64,000 nucleotides of DNA from Bradyrhizobium erythrophlei (GCF_900142985.1 NZ_LT670849.1:2480001-2544000), one strand, 5' to 3'. Positions 8,869 through 19,736 are shown, counted from the first letter of the stretch. A program made the numbers and translations. The notes: a model not told the origin generated them from the letters alone.

Positions 8869-9846
8869 TCACATCCCTTCTCCGTGACGACGCCACCAAT
8901 CATTCAAGTCCCTGACGGAATCCGCGCAGCCATAGCGGGCCCGCCAGCCGAATTCGTCCGCCATGCGCGAAATCGAGAGTGGCGCGCGATCGGCGTCGCT
9001 ATGCAGATCAACGTTCGGAACTTCGCCAGAACCAGCAAGGCGACAGACGAACCCGGGATTGAGCGCGGCAAGGTATTGCCCCCATTCGAGCGCGGTCCAC
9101 TCGTGCCCCGTCGATATATGGTAAAGGCCGTGCCTTGGCTTTTCGGCTTCCACCAATACGGCGACCGCATCGGCGACGTCCGGCGCGTAGATCCAGTCAC
9201 GCACGCCCGGGCGCGACAGCACAGCTTCTTGTCGTTGCCGCAAAGCCGCAACGATCTGCGATTGCGGGCTTAGGGTATCACGAACACCAGTGGCGCGTTC
9301 CCACGGCCCGAACACGCCGCTCAGCCGCACCGAAATGAAATCAGCCTGCCATAACCCAGCCAGCCGGGCCGCCACTCTTTCGGAAGCGTGCTTGGTGATG
9401 GCATAGAGCGAGACCGGCTCGCACGGCAACTCTTCGTCGAGAAGTGTGTGGCGGAAAGCCGCCGCACCAAACGCCGATCCCGACGACAGGTTGATGACTC
9501 GCCGCACACGATAGCGATGCGCGGCCATCAGGATCGGAACCTGCGCCATCAGGTTCACTTGAAGGATCGATTGCGGATCGCTGGCCTCTCGCGCTGGACC
9601 GGCCGTGATCGCGGCGCCGAGAATGATAACATCGAAGCCACGCGCGATGATCGTCTCGACGACTCGCGACTCCCTGATATCGCCCTCAACCACGCTCAAC
9701 CCGTCGCCAAAGCCCGCGAAGGCTTCTACCGCGGCGCGCGGCAGGGCCTCGCGGTCGAACAAGGTCACGCCATGGCCGCGCGCCAAGAGCGCGGAAGCGA
9801 TATTGATCCCGACGAAACCTGTCCCACCAAAGATCAGAATATTCAA
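8869..9846 (-). CDS. NAD-dependent epimerase/dehydratase family protein
   Basis: A 325-residue extended SDR. The N-terminal GGTGFVGINIA motif at about residues 7-17 binds NAD(P), and YAITKHA near residue 150 supplies the Tyr and Lys of the catalytic YxxxK. The Ser/Thr partner is in NLSSGSAFG. Relatives act on nucleotide sugars or reduce aldehydes and ketones. It sits between the hydantoinase (29 bp upstream) and the SDR with essentially no spacing, so it is probably co-transcribed with them. Confidence 0.88.
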   Translation of the reverse strand: MNILIFGGTGFVGINIASALLARGHGVTLFDREALPRAAVEAFAGFGDGLSVVEGDIRESRVVETIIARGFDVIILGAAITAGPAREASDPQSILQVNLMAQVPILMAAHRYRVRRVINLSSGSAFGAAAFRHTLLDEELPCEPVSLYAITKHASERVAARLAGLWQADFISVRLSGVFGPWERATGVRDTLSPQSQIVAALRQRQEAVLSRPGVRDWIYAPDVADAVAVLVEAEKPRHGLYHISTGHEWTALEWGQYLAALNPGFVCRLAGSGEVPNVDLHSDADRAPLSISRMADEFGWRARYGCADSVRDLNDWWRRHGEGM

Positions 9847-9875
9847 TGCCGCAAGCCCCCGTGCTTCAAAAACAT

Positions 9876-11345
9876 CTAGAACAGCTTCGCGCCAAAGTTC
9901 GTTTCCGGGTCCATGTCCGCAACCATCCGGCCCGTGGGCTTGGCGGCTTCGCCGCCAGTGCGCGCGAGGAACTTACCTGATCCCGGACCAGCCATCCGCT
10001 TGCCATCGTCGACGACGACCCGCCCGCGCGATAGCACCGTGACTGGCCAGCCGCGCAGCTTTCGGCCGGCGAAAGGCGTATAGCCGGTCAGATCATGCAT
10101 CATCGCGTCCGACAGTGTGACTTCGCGCGCGGGATCCCAGATCGCGATGTCGGCGTCGGCGCCGATCGCGATCGAACCCTTGCGGGGATGCAGGTTGTAG
10201 ATTTTTGCAGGGGCAGTCGCCGTCAGTTCGACGAACTTTTCCAGACCCAGACGTCCCTTCGACACCATCGCGTCGAACAATAGCGGCAACCGCGCCTCCA
10301 GCCCCGGCAGGCCATTCGCGACCTGCTTGAAGTTCGGATTGGGGCCGGCGCGCAACTTGCCGGCTTCGTCGAAACGATAGGGCGCGTGGTCGGACGAAAT
10401 CGTCTGGAGATCACCCAGCGCCAGCGCCTGCCACAACGCGTCCTGATCGGCCACCGTGCGCGGCGGCGGGCTGCACATCCACTTCGCGCCTTCGGCGCCG
10501 GGCTTGTCGAGATCTTCCGCTGTGAGAAAAAGATATTGCGGACAGGTCTCGGCGAATACTTTCAAACCCTCGCCCCGCGCCTGGCGGATCACTTTGGCGC
10601 CTTCGGCGGTCGAGACATGGAAAATCATGATCGGCTGGTCGACCAGCGCCGCCATGCCGATCAGTCGATTGAAGGCATCGGCCTCCGAAAAACGGGCATG
10701 GCTGATCGAATGATATTTCGGATGAGTATAGCCGCGGGCGAGCAGCCGTTTGACCATCCAGGCAATGATGCCGTGGTTCTCGGCATGCGCGCACAGCATC
10801 GCGCCGGACTCGCGTGCTGCGACAAGAATATCGAGCAGCGGCTCGTCGTCGATCTTGAGCCGGTCGTAAGTCATGAAGATCTTGATCGAGGCATGCCCCT
10901 CCTTCACCAGTTCCGGAATGTCATGCGCGAGCGTCTCCGGCGTCGGGTCGGCGATGATCATGTGGAAGGCGTAATCGATCACTGCGCCTTTTCGAGCCAG
11001 CGCGTGATAGTCGCTCACCACCTGCGGCAAATGCATGCCGACATGCTGGGCCGCAAATGAAATAACGCTGGTCGTGCCGCCGAACGCCGCCGAGGTCGTC
11101 GCGCTCTCGAAAGTGTCGGCATTCATGATACCGGCGGCTGAAAGCTGTTCGATATGCGCGTGGCTGTCGACACCGCCGGGCAGAACCAGCTTGCCCCGTG
11201 CGTTGATCTCGCGCCGGCCGGCCGGCAGGTTGCGGCCGATCGCAGCGATGGTTTCGCCGGCAATGCCCACATCCGCTTCGAAAACGTCGGAAGCAGTCGC
11301 CACGCGTCCACCGCGGATCACGAGGTCATAAGCGGGTTCGGCCAT
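9876..11345 (-). CDS. Dihydropyrimidinase / D-hydantoinase
   Basis: A 489-residue cyclic amidohydrolase. Metal-binding HAH is at residues 62-64 (DSHAHIEQ) and the bridging, normally carboxylated Lys is K155 in SIKIFMTYD; further ligands are expected in AHAENHG and IFHVSTAEG, and the last Asp in SSDHAPY. These features match the D-hydantoinase/dihydropyrimidinase family, which hydrolyses 5-substituted hydantoins or dihydropyrimidines to N-carbamoyl amino acids. The start at 11345 (MAEPAYDLVIRGG) has a GGAG site upstream; an in-frame ATG at 11390 gives an atypical N-terminal extension. It is divergent from a racemase gene and about 3.6 kb from an N-carbamoyl amidohydrolase, which together complete the pathway. 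Confidence 0.92.
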   Translation of the reverse strand: MAEPAYDLVIRGGRVATASDVFEADVGIAGETIAAIGRNLPAGRREINARGKLVLPGGVDSHAHIEQLSAAGIMNADTFESATTSAAFGGTTSVISFAAQHVGMHLPQVVSDYHALARKGAVIDYAFHMIIADPTPETLAHDIPELVKEGHASIKIFMTYDRLKIDDEPLLDILVAARESGAMLCAHAENHGIIAWMVKRLLARGYTHPKYHSISHARFSEADAFNRLIGMAALVDQPIMIFHVSTAEGAKVIRQARGEGLKVFAETCPQYLFLTAEDLDKPGAEGAKWMCSPPPRTVADQDALWQALALGDLQTISSDHAPYRFDEAGKLRAGPNPNFKQVANGLPGLEARLPLLFDAMVSKGRLGLEKFVELTATAPAKIYNLHPRKGSIAIGADADIAIWDPAREVTLSDAMMHDLTGYTPFAGRKLRGWPVTVLSRGRVVVDDGKRMAGPGSGKFLARTGGEAAKPTGRMVADMDPETNFGAKLF

Positions 11346-11396
11346 CAGATTCTCCAACAATAGCGACGGCCAGCGAGACAAAAGCCGCATTCGAAA

Positions 11397-11436
11397 CCTT
11401 GCAAACTATGCTAATAGCTGCAAGCCAGTTGCAAGG
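11397..11436. promoter_or_regulatory. Inverted repeat in the hydantoinase/racemase divergent promoter
   Basis: The 100-bp gap between the divergent hydantoinase and racemase genes holds a perfect 8-bp inverted repeat, CCTTGCAA (11397-11404) and TTGCAAGG (11429-11436), with 24 bp between the arms and a further GCTGCAAGC-like copy inside. The position suits an operator serving both genes. Which regulator binds it is unknown; the GlxA-family gene downstream is the nearest candidate. Confidence 0.45.
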
Positions 11437-11445
11437 AAGAGAGCT

Positions 11446-12108
11446 ATGTCCCGCCCGCGCATCCTCGTGATCAACCCCAACTCCAACACCACCGTGACCA
11501 AGGGGTTAGAGGACGCGCTGAAGCCGCTCAATTTCGCCGACGGGCCTGAAATCGCCTGCACCACGCTCGCGGAGGGACCCTACGGAATCGAGAGCCAGGC
11601 CGACGTCGACAGCGTCGCGATGCCGCTGCGGCGGCTGATCGAAAGCGACAATAGCGCATCCGCCTTTGTCATCGCCTGCTACAGCGACCCCGGCCTTCAT
11701 GTGTGCAGGGAAGGCACCGACCGGCCGGTATTCGGCATTGCCGAATGCGGCGTATTGACCGCGATGACGCGGGCCGAAACCTTTGGCGTCATCGCCATCG
11801 CGCAACGCTCGATCCGCCGGCACATCCGCTACTTGCGCCAAATGGGGCTAATGGACCGGCTCGCCGGCGAGCGACCGCTGAATATGAGTGTTGCGGAGAC
11901 CGCCTCCGGCGAAGGAACGCTTGCGAAGATGATCGAGGTCGGACGCGCCCTGAAGGAAGAGGACGGCGCCGGCGCCATCGTCATGGGCTGCGCCGGCATG
12001 GCACGTCTGCGCCGCGGCCTGGAAGATGCGCTCCAGATTCCCGTGATCGACCCGACCCAGGCCGCCACCGCCATGGCGCTTGGCACGGTGCAGCTTTCGC
12101 GGAACTAG
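11446..12108 (+). CDS. Asp/Glu/hydantoin racemase family protein
   Basis: A 220-residue protein of the aspartate/glutamate/hydantoin racemase fold. The N-terminal LVINPNSNTTVT stretch and the two cysteines that act as opposing acid/base, C78 (IACYSD) and C182 (MGCAGM), are all present. Hydantoin and allantoin racemases have this size and motif pattern. A GGAAGAGAG ribosome site precedes the ATG. It is transcribed away from the hydantoinase and would let that enzyme use both enantiomers of its substrate. Allantoin racemase is an alternative, given the allantoinase-like gene 10 kb away. Confidence 0.88.
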   Translation: MSRPRILVINPNSNTTVTKGLEDALKPLNFADGPEIACTTLAEGPYGIESQADVDSVAMPLRRLIESDNSASAFVIACYSDPGLHVCREGTDRPVFGIAECGVLTAMTRAETFGVIAIAQRSIRRHIRYLRQMGLMDRLAGERPLNMSVAETASGEGTLAKMIEVGRALKEEDGAGAIVMGCAGMARLRRGLEDALQIPVIDPTQAATAMALGTVQLSRN

Positions 12109-12305
12109 GGCGCGGGCTCGCCATCGCACGGCCACTACCCGATTGACGCAAATGGGACGACGGCAAGCTCATTCGCAGCGAGCCTGTCGTAGCGGCGCGC
12201 GACGCGAACGCGATGGCAGAATCTGTCCGGTTTTTGTCATGGCTGGCATCTAGCCGCGGCGATACCCTCGGACCTGTCGATTTCGCTGCCGACCAGGAGG
12301 GTCCG

Positions 12306-13247
12306 ATGAGCAACAGGTTAGTCCTGATCGTTGCGCCGCCGCTTGCGACCTTGCAGGACGTGACCGGAGCCTGGGAGGTGTTTTGTCGCGCCGAACTCTA
12401 TGCGCCCGGCACTTATGATGTCGCCCTCGTCTCCGCCGGAACCGAGCTGGTCGTTGAAACCAAATTCGGCTTGAAAATCATCTGCGAACGCTCAGTCCAT
12501 GAATACCAGGGCCCCGTTGACACCGTATTGGTGGCGGGAAGCGAGCAAGGAGTCTCGGGTCAGGCGGACCCCGCATTCCTCGATTGGCTGCAGCACGCTT
12601 CAAGCCGCACCCGTCGCATGGGATCGATTTGTACCGGGGCTTTTTACCTGGCGCACGCCGGTCTGCTTTCCGACCGTCGGGCGACCAGCCACTGGCGCCA
12701 ACTGCAAAAGCTCGCCGGCGAGTTTCCGGACGTCACAGTCGATCCGGATCCGATCTTTGTGCGTGATGGAAATGTGTACACGTCGGCCGGCGTCACCGCA
12801 GGAATCGACCTGGCGCTTGCGTTGGTGGAGGCGGACTGCGGACACGGCGTCTCCCAGGCCATCGCCCGCGATCTCGTATTATTCCTTCAACGCCAATCCG
12901 ACCAGCCGCAGCTCTCAACGGCGTTGGCCCAGCGCATGGCCGATCGTGACCCGATCCGGCATCTGCAGCGGTGGGCCCCGGACAATCTGCAGGCGCTTGC
13001 CACCGTCGAGGACATGGCGGCCTACGTTCACATGAGCCCGCGAAACTTCGCCCGGCTGTTCAAGCTGCAAACCGGCGTCACGCCCGGCCACTACATCCGG
13101 CAACTTCGCCTGGAAGCTGCGCGGCGTCGAATGCAGGAGCTGAGCGGGAACGCCGAGGCGGTTGCCGCTCAGGTCGGCTTTGGCAGCACGCGGTCGCTGC
13201 GGAGGTCCCTGCGCGGCAATGCGCGATCGGGGCACCACAAGGCTTGA
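12306..13247 (+). CDS. GlxA-family transcriptional regulator (DJ-1/PfpI domain plus AraC HTH)
   Basis: A 313-residue regulator. Residues 1-185 are a DJ-1/PfpI-type domain with the nucleophile-elbow-like SICTGAFYLAHAGLL and a SAGVTAGIDLAL stretch; residues about 215-313 are an AraC/XylS HTH (PRNFARLFKLQTGVTPGHYIRQLRLEAARRRM is visible in outline). The ATG at 12306 follows an AGGAGG site; the frame is open from 12213 but without such a site. The C-terminus is odd: after VGFGSTRSLRR the family normally continues with an FxRxFGxxPxxYR element, but here a different basic tail ends after about 15 residues. It may control the adjacent genes. Confidence 0.88.
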   Translation: MSNRLVLIVAPPLATLQDVTGAWEVFCRAELYAPGTYDVALVSAGTELVVETKFGLKIICERSVHEYQGPVDTVLVAGSEQGVSGQADPAFLDWLQHASSRTRRMGSICTGAFYLAHAGLLSDRRATSHWRQLQKLAGEFPDVTVDPDPIFVRDGNVYTSAGVTAGIDLALALVEADCGHGVSQAIARDLVLFLQRQSDQPQLSTALAQRMADRDPIRHLQRWAPDNLQALATVEDMAAYVHMSPRNFARLFKLQTGVTPGHYIRQLRLEAARRRMQELSGNAEAVAAQVGFGSTRSLRRSLRGNARSGHHKA

Positions 13248-13293
13248 AGCAGACGCGAATCTTTTTTTCGTTTCCAACAGAGAGGACGTCATC

Positions 13294-14148
13294 ATGACTG
13301 ACCAAAGAGAAGACTTGAACCCCAGTCGCCGCGCCGTGGTGCAGCTGGCTGCCGTCGGACTGACGGCTGGCCTCTCCACAACGATGGGAGGCAAAGCCGC
13401 CGCCGAAACCGCGATCAAAACCGTTCCCGAGGCCTTTGCGCCACTGCGCGACAAACCGCTCAATATCGGCGTGCTGATGTTCCCCGATATGGATCAGACC
13501 GACGTCACGGGGCCCCTGGCTGTCCTGAGTCGTTTGCCAAATGCAAAGGTGCACGTGATCGGCACCGAGAGGGGCCCGTTCCGCGACAAGCGGGGCCTGA
13601 TCCTGACGCCGGAGATGACGCTGGATGAAGCGCCCTATCTCGACGTCCTGCAGGTGCCCGGCGGCCCCGGTCAGCAGGCATTGATGAACAACGAGCCCTT
13701 ACTGGCATTCATTCGCGACCATGCAGCCTCGGGGCGGCCGCTGTTCTCGGTGTGCACCGGGGCGTTGATTTGTGGTGCTGCCGGTGTTCTGAAAGGCCGC
13801 CGGGCGACGACGCATTGGGCATCTTTCGACCTGCTGCCTCAGTTCGGGGCCACGCCGGTCCGGGAGCGGGTAGTCGTGGATGGCAATCTGGTGTCCGCCG
13901 CCGGCATCACAGCAGGCATCGATGGGGCGTTGACCATGGCGTCCCTGCTGCGTGGGGACGCAGCCGCCCAGGGCATCCAACTCGACATCCAATACGCGCC
14001 GGAACCGCCGTTTAATGCCGGCGTTCCCGAGACCGCGCCGCCGGAAGTGCTGGCCGCCGCAAAAGCAGGTTACCAGCCAATCACCGAGGCCCGCCTGAAG
14101 ACAGCGCGCGAGGTTGCCGTTCGACTGGGTATCGCTCCCCGCTCATGA
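13294..14148 (+). CDS. DJ-1/PfpI family protein, isonitrile hydratase-like, with a probable Tat signal
   Basis: A 284-residue protein. Residues 1-37 look like a twin-arginine signal (SRR at 11-13, hydrophobic AVVQLAAVGLTAGLS, then an AAA site). The rest is a DJ-1/PfpI domain with the nucleophile C154 in SVCTGALI and D70 in the QTDVTGP element; both match the catalytic residues known for isonitrile hydratase (InhA), which converts isonitriles to N-formamides. The ATG at 13294 follows AGAGGACG; an in-frame start at 13162 would overlap the regulator gene. It lies 46 bp after the GlxA regulator, whose sensory domain has the same fold. Export to the periplasm is inferred from the signal alone. Confidence 0.82.
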   Translation: MTDQREDLNPSRRAVVQLAAVGLTAGLSTTMGGKAAAETAIKTVPEAFAPLRDKPLNIGVLMFPDMDQTDVTGPLAVLSRLPNAKVHVIGTERGPFRDKRGLILTPEMTLDEAPYLDVLQVPGGPGQQALMNNEPLLAFIRDHAASGRPLFSVCTGALICGAAGVLKGRRATTHWASFDLLPQFGATPVRERVVVDGNLVSAAGITAGIDGALTMASLLRGDAAAQGIQLDIQYAPEPPFNAGVPETAPPEVLAAAKAGYQPITEARLKTAREVAVRLGIAPRS

Positions 14149-14255
14149 CCCGGTAGCAGGCCGATGGCGTTGCGGCTGCGGCCTCTCATATCAAACTCAC
14201 GCATGACCGGCTGCGACGGCTCTTTCCCGTCGCGGCCGTGTTTGCTCTTCGTCGT

Positions 14256-14912
14256 CTAGCTGCTTTTTGCCGGCTCACTGTCCTCGGCGCGCGCCGTCCA
14301 TTCGGCGTGGGTCTCGCGAACCATCGTGAATGGCTCGCGCTGATAGCTGTAGAGATTGCCGAACAGGCGGCCGATCGGCCGGTAAGCGGCAAAATCGACG
14401 TACATATTCTTCGCATCGAGCAGTCCTTCGCGGGCGTGAACGCGCAAGACTTCGCCCACCATCAGTTCGCGTCCCGGTCCGAATGCCAGCGAAACGGTGC
14501 GCCTGCATTCCAGCGCAAACGGCGCGGCCGCAAGACGCGGCACCTTGATGTCGACCGACGGCGCCGTGGCAAGCCCAAGTGCACTTACCTCGCTTTCGCC
14601 GGAAGGAAAATCGACAGCGCAATCGTTCATCGCTTTCGCCAGCGCCTCGTCCACCATCTGAACCACGAATTCACCATCGCGCTCGATATTGCGCGTGGTG
14701 TCCTTGGGCGTGCGGTCGGGCTTGTGCTGGAGACCCAGCACAATCAGCGGCGGATCTTCTGAAAAGACGTTGAAGAAGCTGAACGGCGCGGCGTTGACGG
14801 CGCCATTGACGTCAAGCGTTGTCACCAGCGCGATCGGCCGCGGCACCACCACGGCGCACAACAGCTTGTAGCGATCCTGCCGGGATAGATCTTTGAGCAG
14901 AAACCCCGACAT
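14256..14912 (-). CDS. Flavin reductase-like, FMN-binding split-barrel protein
   Basis: A 218-residue protein of the DIM6/NTAB flavin reductase-like family: PRPIALVTTLDVNGAVNAAPFSFF near residue 25 is the characteristic flavin-contacting stretch, followed by PPLIVLGL and DTTRNIERDGEFVV. Members bind FMN and either reduce it for a partner oxygenase or act as flavoenzymes. It is 9 bp downstream of the N-carbamoyl amidohydrolase gene and probably in one transcript with it. The flavin monooxygenase-like protein elsewhere in this cluster could be a partner, which is speculation. Confidence 0.87.
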   Translation of the reverse strand: MSGFLLKDLSRQDRYKLLCAVVVPRPIALVTTLDVNGAVNAAPFSFFNVFSEDPPLIVLGLQHKPDRTPKDTTRNIERDGEFVVQMVDEALAKAMNDCAVDFPSGESEVSALGLATAPSVDIKVPRLAAAPFALECRRTVSLAFGPGRELMVGEVLRVHAREGLLDAKNMYVDFAAYRPIGRLFGNLYSYQREPFTMVRETHAEWTARAEDSEPAKSS

Positions 14913-14921
14913 CGGGCTATA

Positions 14922-15854
14922 TCAAGCTTCCGGCGGCGGAACGGCGCCGACGCGGCTGGTGATCAAACCATAGTGCTCGATGCGACGATGCCGGGCAAAG
15001 TCGAAAATGGTCTTCTTGCCGAAGACCGTCGCGTCGAGATCGCAGGGGTGAACCAGCAATTCGTCGTCTTCGGTCTTCGCTTCCGCGACAATCTCGCCGT
15101 TGGGATCGACAATCAGGCTGCCGCCGATCAGCGGAAATCCGTCCTCGACGCCGGCCTTGGCGACGGCAACGACCCAGGTCGCATTTTGATAGGCCCCGGC
15201 CTGAACCGAGAGGCGATTGTGAAACAGCCGCTTTTCCGGCCCTTCCTCGCTCTTCTGCGAATTGACCGACGGCGTGTTGTAACCCAGCACGACCATCTCG
15301 ACGCCTTGCAGCCCCATCACGCGATAGGTCTCCGGCCAGCGGCGGTCGTTGCAGATCGCCATGCCGAAAATGCCACCCAGGTTGCGCCACACCGGAAAGC
15401 CGGTATCGCCGGGCTCGAAATAGCGCTTCTCCAGATGCTGGAACGCCCGCTCCGGATCGAACTCGGAATGGCCGGGCAGATGCGTCTTGCGGTACTTGCC
15501 GACGATCTTGCCGGACTTGTCGGTGAGAATGCAGGTGTTGAAATGATGCCCATCCGGCGTCCGTTCGGCATAGCCGAAGCTCATCGCGATTTGGTACTCG
15601 GCGGCGCGGGCAAACAGCGGCATCGTCGCCGCATTCGGCATCTCGCGCTCGAACCAGGCGTCGACCTCGGCCTGGTCCTCCATGTACCAGCGCGGGAAAA
15701 ACGTGGTCAGCGCCAATTCGGGATAAACGATCAGATCGGCTCCGCGCGCCTTGGCTTCATCCAGCAGCGCAATCATGCGCGGGATGACAGCCTGGCGGCT
15801 TTCGGCGCGCTGAATGGGGCCCATCTGGGCAGCCGCAACGGTGATGACACGCAT
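14922..15854 (-). CDS. N-carbamoyl-D-amino acid hydrolase (nitrilase superfamily)
   Basis: A 310-residue nitrilase-superfamily enzyme with the complete Glu-Lys-Cys triad: E46 (VYPELAL), K123 (YRKTHLPGH) and C168 (MAICNDRRWPE). The K-to-C spacing of 45 equals that of Agrobacterium D-carbamoylase, as does the overall length and the NDRRWPETYRVMGLQG region. It hydrolyses N-carbamoyl amino acids to free amino acid, CO2 and ammonia, the step after hydantoinase. The strand and spacing link it to the flavin reductase gene. A beta-ureidopropionase role is less likely given the D-carbamoylase-like active-site segment. Confidence 0.92.
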   Translation of the reverse strand: MRVITVAAAQMGPIQRAESRQAVIPRMIALLDEAKARGADLIVYPELALTTFFPRWYMEDQAEVDAWFEREMPNAATMPLFARAAEYQIAMSFGYAERTPDGHHFNTCILTDKSGKIVGKYRKTHLPGHSEFDPERAFQHLEKRYFEPGDTGFPVWRNLGGIFGMAICNDRRWPETYRVMGLQGVEMVVLGYNTPSVNSQKSEEGPEKRLFHNRLSVQAGAYQNATWVVAVAKAGVEDGFPLIGGSLIVDPNGEIVAEAKTEDDELLVHPCDLDATVFGKKTIFDFARHRRIEHYGLITSRVGAVPPPEA

Positions 15855-17853
<1,999 letters not shown>

Positions 17854-18095
17854 ATGCGGGTTTAGAAGCACAGCTTCATTGGGGAGCGCACCGGAAGCAG
17901 CGAGCGCGCCTTTGTGGCAAGGCTATAGTGAGTTCTGCAAGCGCTATTGCCGACAAGCCGCCATGCGCGGGCCACGCCAGGCTGCAACCGAAAGCTTGCT
18001 GGCTGCGAAAGCTCTCGCCTTGCGCGATGGCGTCATTGGCCGTGGCGCGCGCCTTGACGGAAATCCGGCGGCTCGAACCGATGTGATACCAGCAC

Positions 18096-18821
18096 ATGAC
18101 CGTGAATGAATCGTACACCGAACCGACCACCGCCTACTGGCAAGAACTGACGGCGACGATTCCGGCCCGCTTTGGCGCGTCGCCACCCTATCGCTTCGGC
18201 TATCCCGTTCGCCTGCCCTGCGGACGTTTCCTCGTTCTGCCATTACGCCAATTGCCAGACGGCGATCGCGCCGTTGCCTCGCTCATTGCCAACCAGGCGT
18301 CGAACGTCGTCGTTGCCGCGCTGGCGGATCACATGGCTGGGCGGGCGCGCGAGCTCGATGCCGAGGTCGTCGTCGGGTTGCCGACGCTCGGTCTTGCCTT
18401 TGCCTCGCTGGTCGCGGAACGGCTGGGACAGCCGCGTTATGTCCCGCTCGGCTATTCGCGCAAGTTCTGGTACGACGATGCGCTTTCCGAGCCGGTCAGT
18501 TCGATCACCAGCCCGGAGGCCGGCAAGCAATTGCGGCTGGACCCGAACCTCAGATCGTTGATCGAAGGCCGGCGCGTGGTGCTGATCGATGACGCGATCT
18601 CGTCAGGCGTCACCGCGGTTGCGGCGATGCGTCTGTTGCACAAGATCGGCGCCGACGTTGCCGGCATGGTGGTCGCGATGAAGCAAACCAATCGCTGGGA
18701 GACGGCGGTGGAAACGCTCCCGACGATGCTTGCCATACGCGCCGTCTACGGCTGTCCGCTGTTCCAGCGGAGCGACGCCGGCTGGCTGCCGATCGCTGAG
18801 ACGGAGCCGGAAGTTCCGTAG
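18096..18821 (+). CDS. Phosphoribosyltransferase family protein
   Basis: A 241-residue type I phosphoribosyltransferase-like protein. The PRPP-binding signature is VVLIDDAISSGVTAVAA near residue 170, with the flexible-loop region before it and the EVVVGLPTLGLAFASLVAERLG segment near residue 90 that is typical of the adenine/xanthine PRT fold. The substrate base is not evident. It stands alone, with a 242-bp gap on one side and about 290 bp on the other, so its neighbours do not help. ATG 18096 is the first start in frame; no strong ribosome site is visible. Confidence 0.85.
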   Translation: MTVNESYTEPTTAYWQELTATIPARFGASPPYRFGYPVRLPCGRFLVLPLRQLPDGDRAVASLIANQASNVVVAALADHMAGRARELDAEVVVGLPTLGLAFASLVAERLGQPRYVPLGYSRKFWYDDALSEPVSSITSPEAGKQLRLDPNLRSLIEGRRVVLIDDAISSGVTAVAAMRLLHKIGADVAGMVVAMKQTNRWETAVETLPTMLAIRAVYGCPLFQRSDAGWLPIAETEPEVP

Positions 18822-18904
18822 AGTTTGCACTGCTATGACGGGAGCCGGACACAGTCGCGCATGACGCGCTGCTCCAGATGACGCAGCCATCGAGGTCTGC
18901 CTAA

Positions 18905-18920
18905 GCAAATCGTAATTTGC
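18905..18920. promoter_or_regulatory. Short perfect hairpin
   Basis: GCAAAT (18905-18910) and ATTTGC (18915-18920) form a 6-bp inverted repeat with a 4-base loop, 84 bp after the phosphoribosyltransferase stop. No T-run follows, so it is not a typical intrinsic terminator; it could be an operator or chance. Confidence 0.2.
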
Positions 18921-19109
18921 GCAATCAAGCCCAAGCGGCTTCATGCCATTAACTAAGTTCGCAGAGGCCGAACGACCGCGGTCGATTCGAGCTTGCGGGT
19001 AACGCTCCGTTAGGGTTGATTGATCAGGCAGGCAGCGGACGCAGCGCCGCAGAAGACAGAGCCAGTCCACAACTCCCAGGTTGAACCGTCGACTCGATTG
19101 GGGCGCGAC

Positions 19110-19736
19110 ATGCAATGGTATGTCTACCTGATAACGATTCCTGCCGTCTTGTTTCTAGTTCAGATCGCCGTTGAATTGTTCGGCCAACCGATCCAGACGA
19201 TTTTGCGTATTCGACAGCAGGCACTCGAACGGCTTCTCGCTTTCCATCGCATGAAGCTGCCAAGACCGCGGGAGACGGCCGTCAGTTCTCAGCAAATTCG
19301 CGAGCACGATTGGGCTGCGCGAAACGTTCGGCAAGCCCAACTCACTTTTGCCGACCTTGGCAGTCAACTCGTCGCGTTTAGCGAAGCTGAACCCGCCACC
19401 TGCACTCTGATGAGACTGTGTGGCCTGGACATTGTCCTGGCGGGCCATGAGTTGATCAAGCTCTCGCAAGTTTATGCAGCAGCGAAGAGCGACAGCGACG
19501 AACTCCGTCTGGCAATCGAGGATACTCATCACGCGGTGAGTTACGCGCTCGCCCTTTCCCGCCCGCGTTCAGGTGGGGACGAGCTGACCAAAATCCAGCT
19601 CGAGCCGATGTATCTGCGCGATGCTGCGTCTTCGCGCCATCGCAAGCGGCCACCCGGCCAACCGCGCGCTGTTCCTCGTCATGCTCCGGCACGCGCCAGG
19701 CCGGCGGCAAATCCGGTGAGACGATTCGCGCGATAG
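19110..19736 (+). CDS. Membrane-anchored protein of unknown function
   Basis: A 208-residue protein from ATG 19110 (the frame is open to ATG 19020). Residues 3-22 form one clear transmembrane helix (WYVYLITIPAVLFLVQIAVE), followed by a mostly alpha-helical soluble part rich in Gln, Arg and Glu and a basic Pro/Arg/Ala-rich tail from about residue 175. I do not recognise a family. The absence of frame breaks and the well-formed anchor support a real gene, but neither start has a good ribosome site. Likely attached to the inner membrane with the bulk in the cytoplasm. Confidence 0.6.
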   Translation: MQWYVYLITIPAVLFLVQIAVELFGQPIQTILRIRQQALERLLAFHRMKLPRPRETAVSSQQIREHDWAARNVRQAQLTFADLGSQLVAFSEAEPATCTLMRLCGLDIVLAGHELIKLSQVYAAAKSDSDELRLAIEDTHHAVSYALALSRPRSGGDELTKIQLEPMYLRDAASSRHRKRPPGQPRAVPRHAPARARPAANPVRRFAR

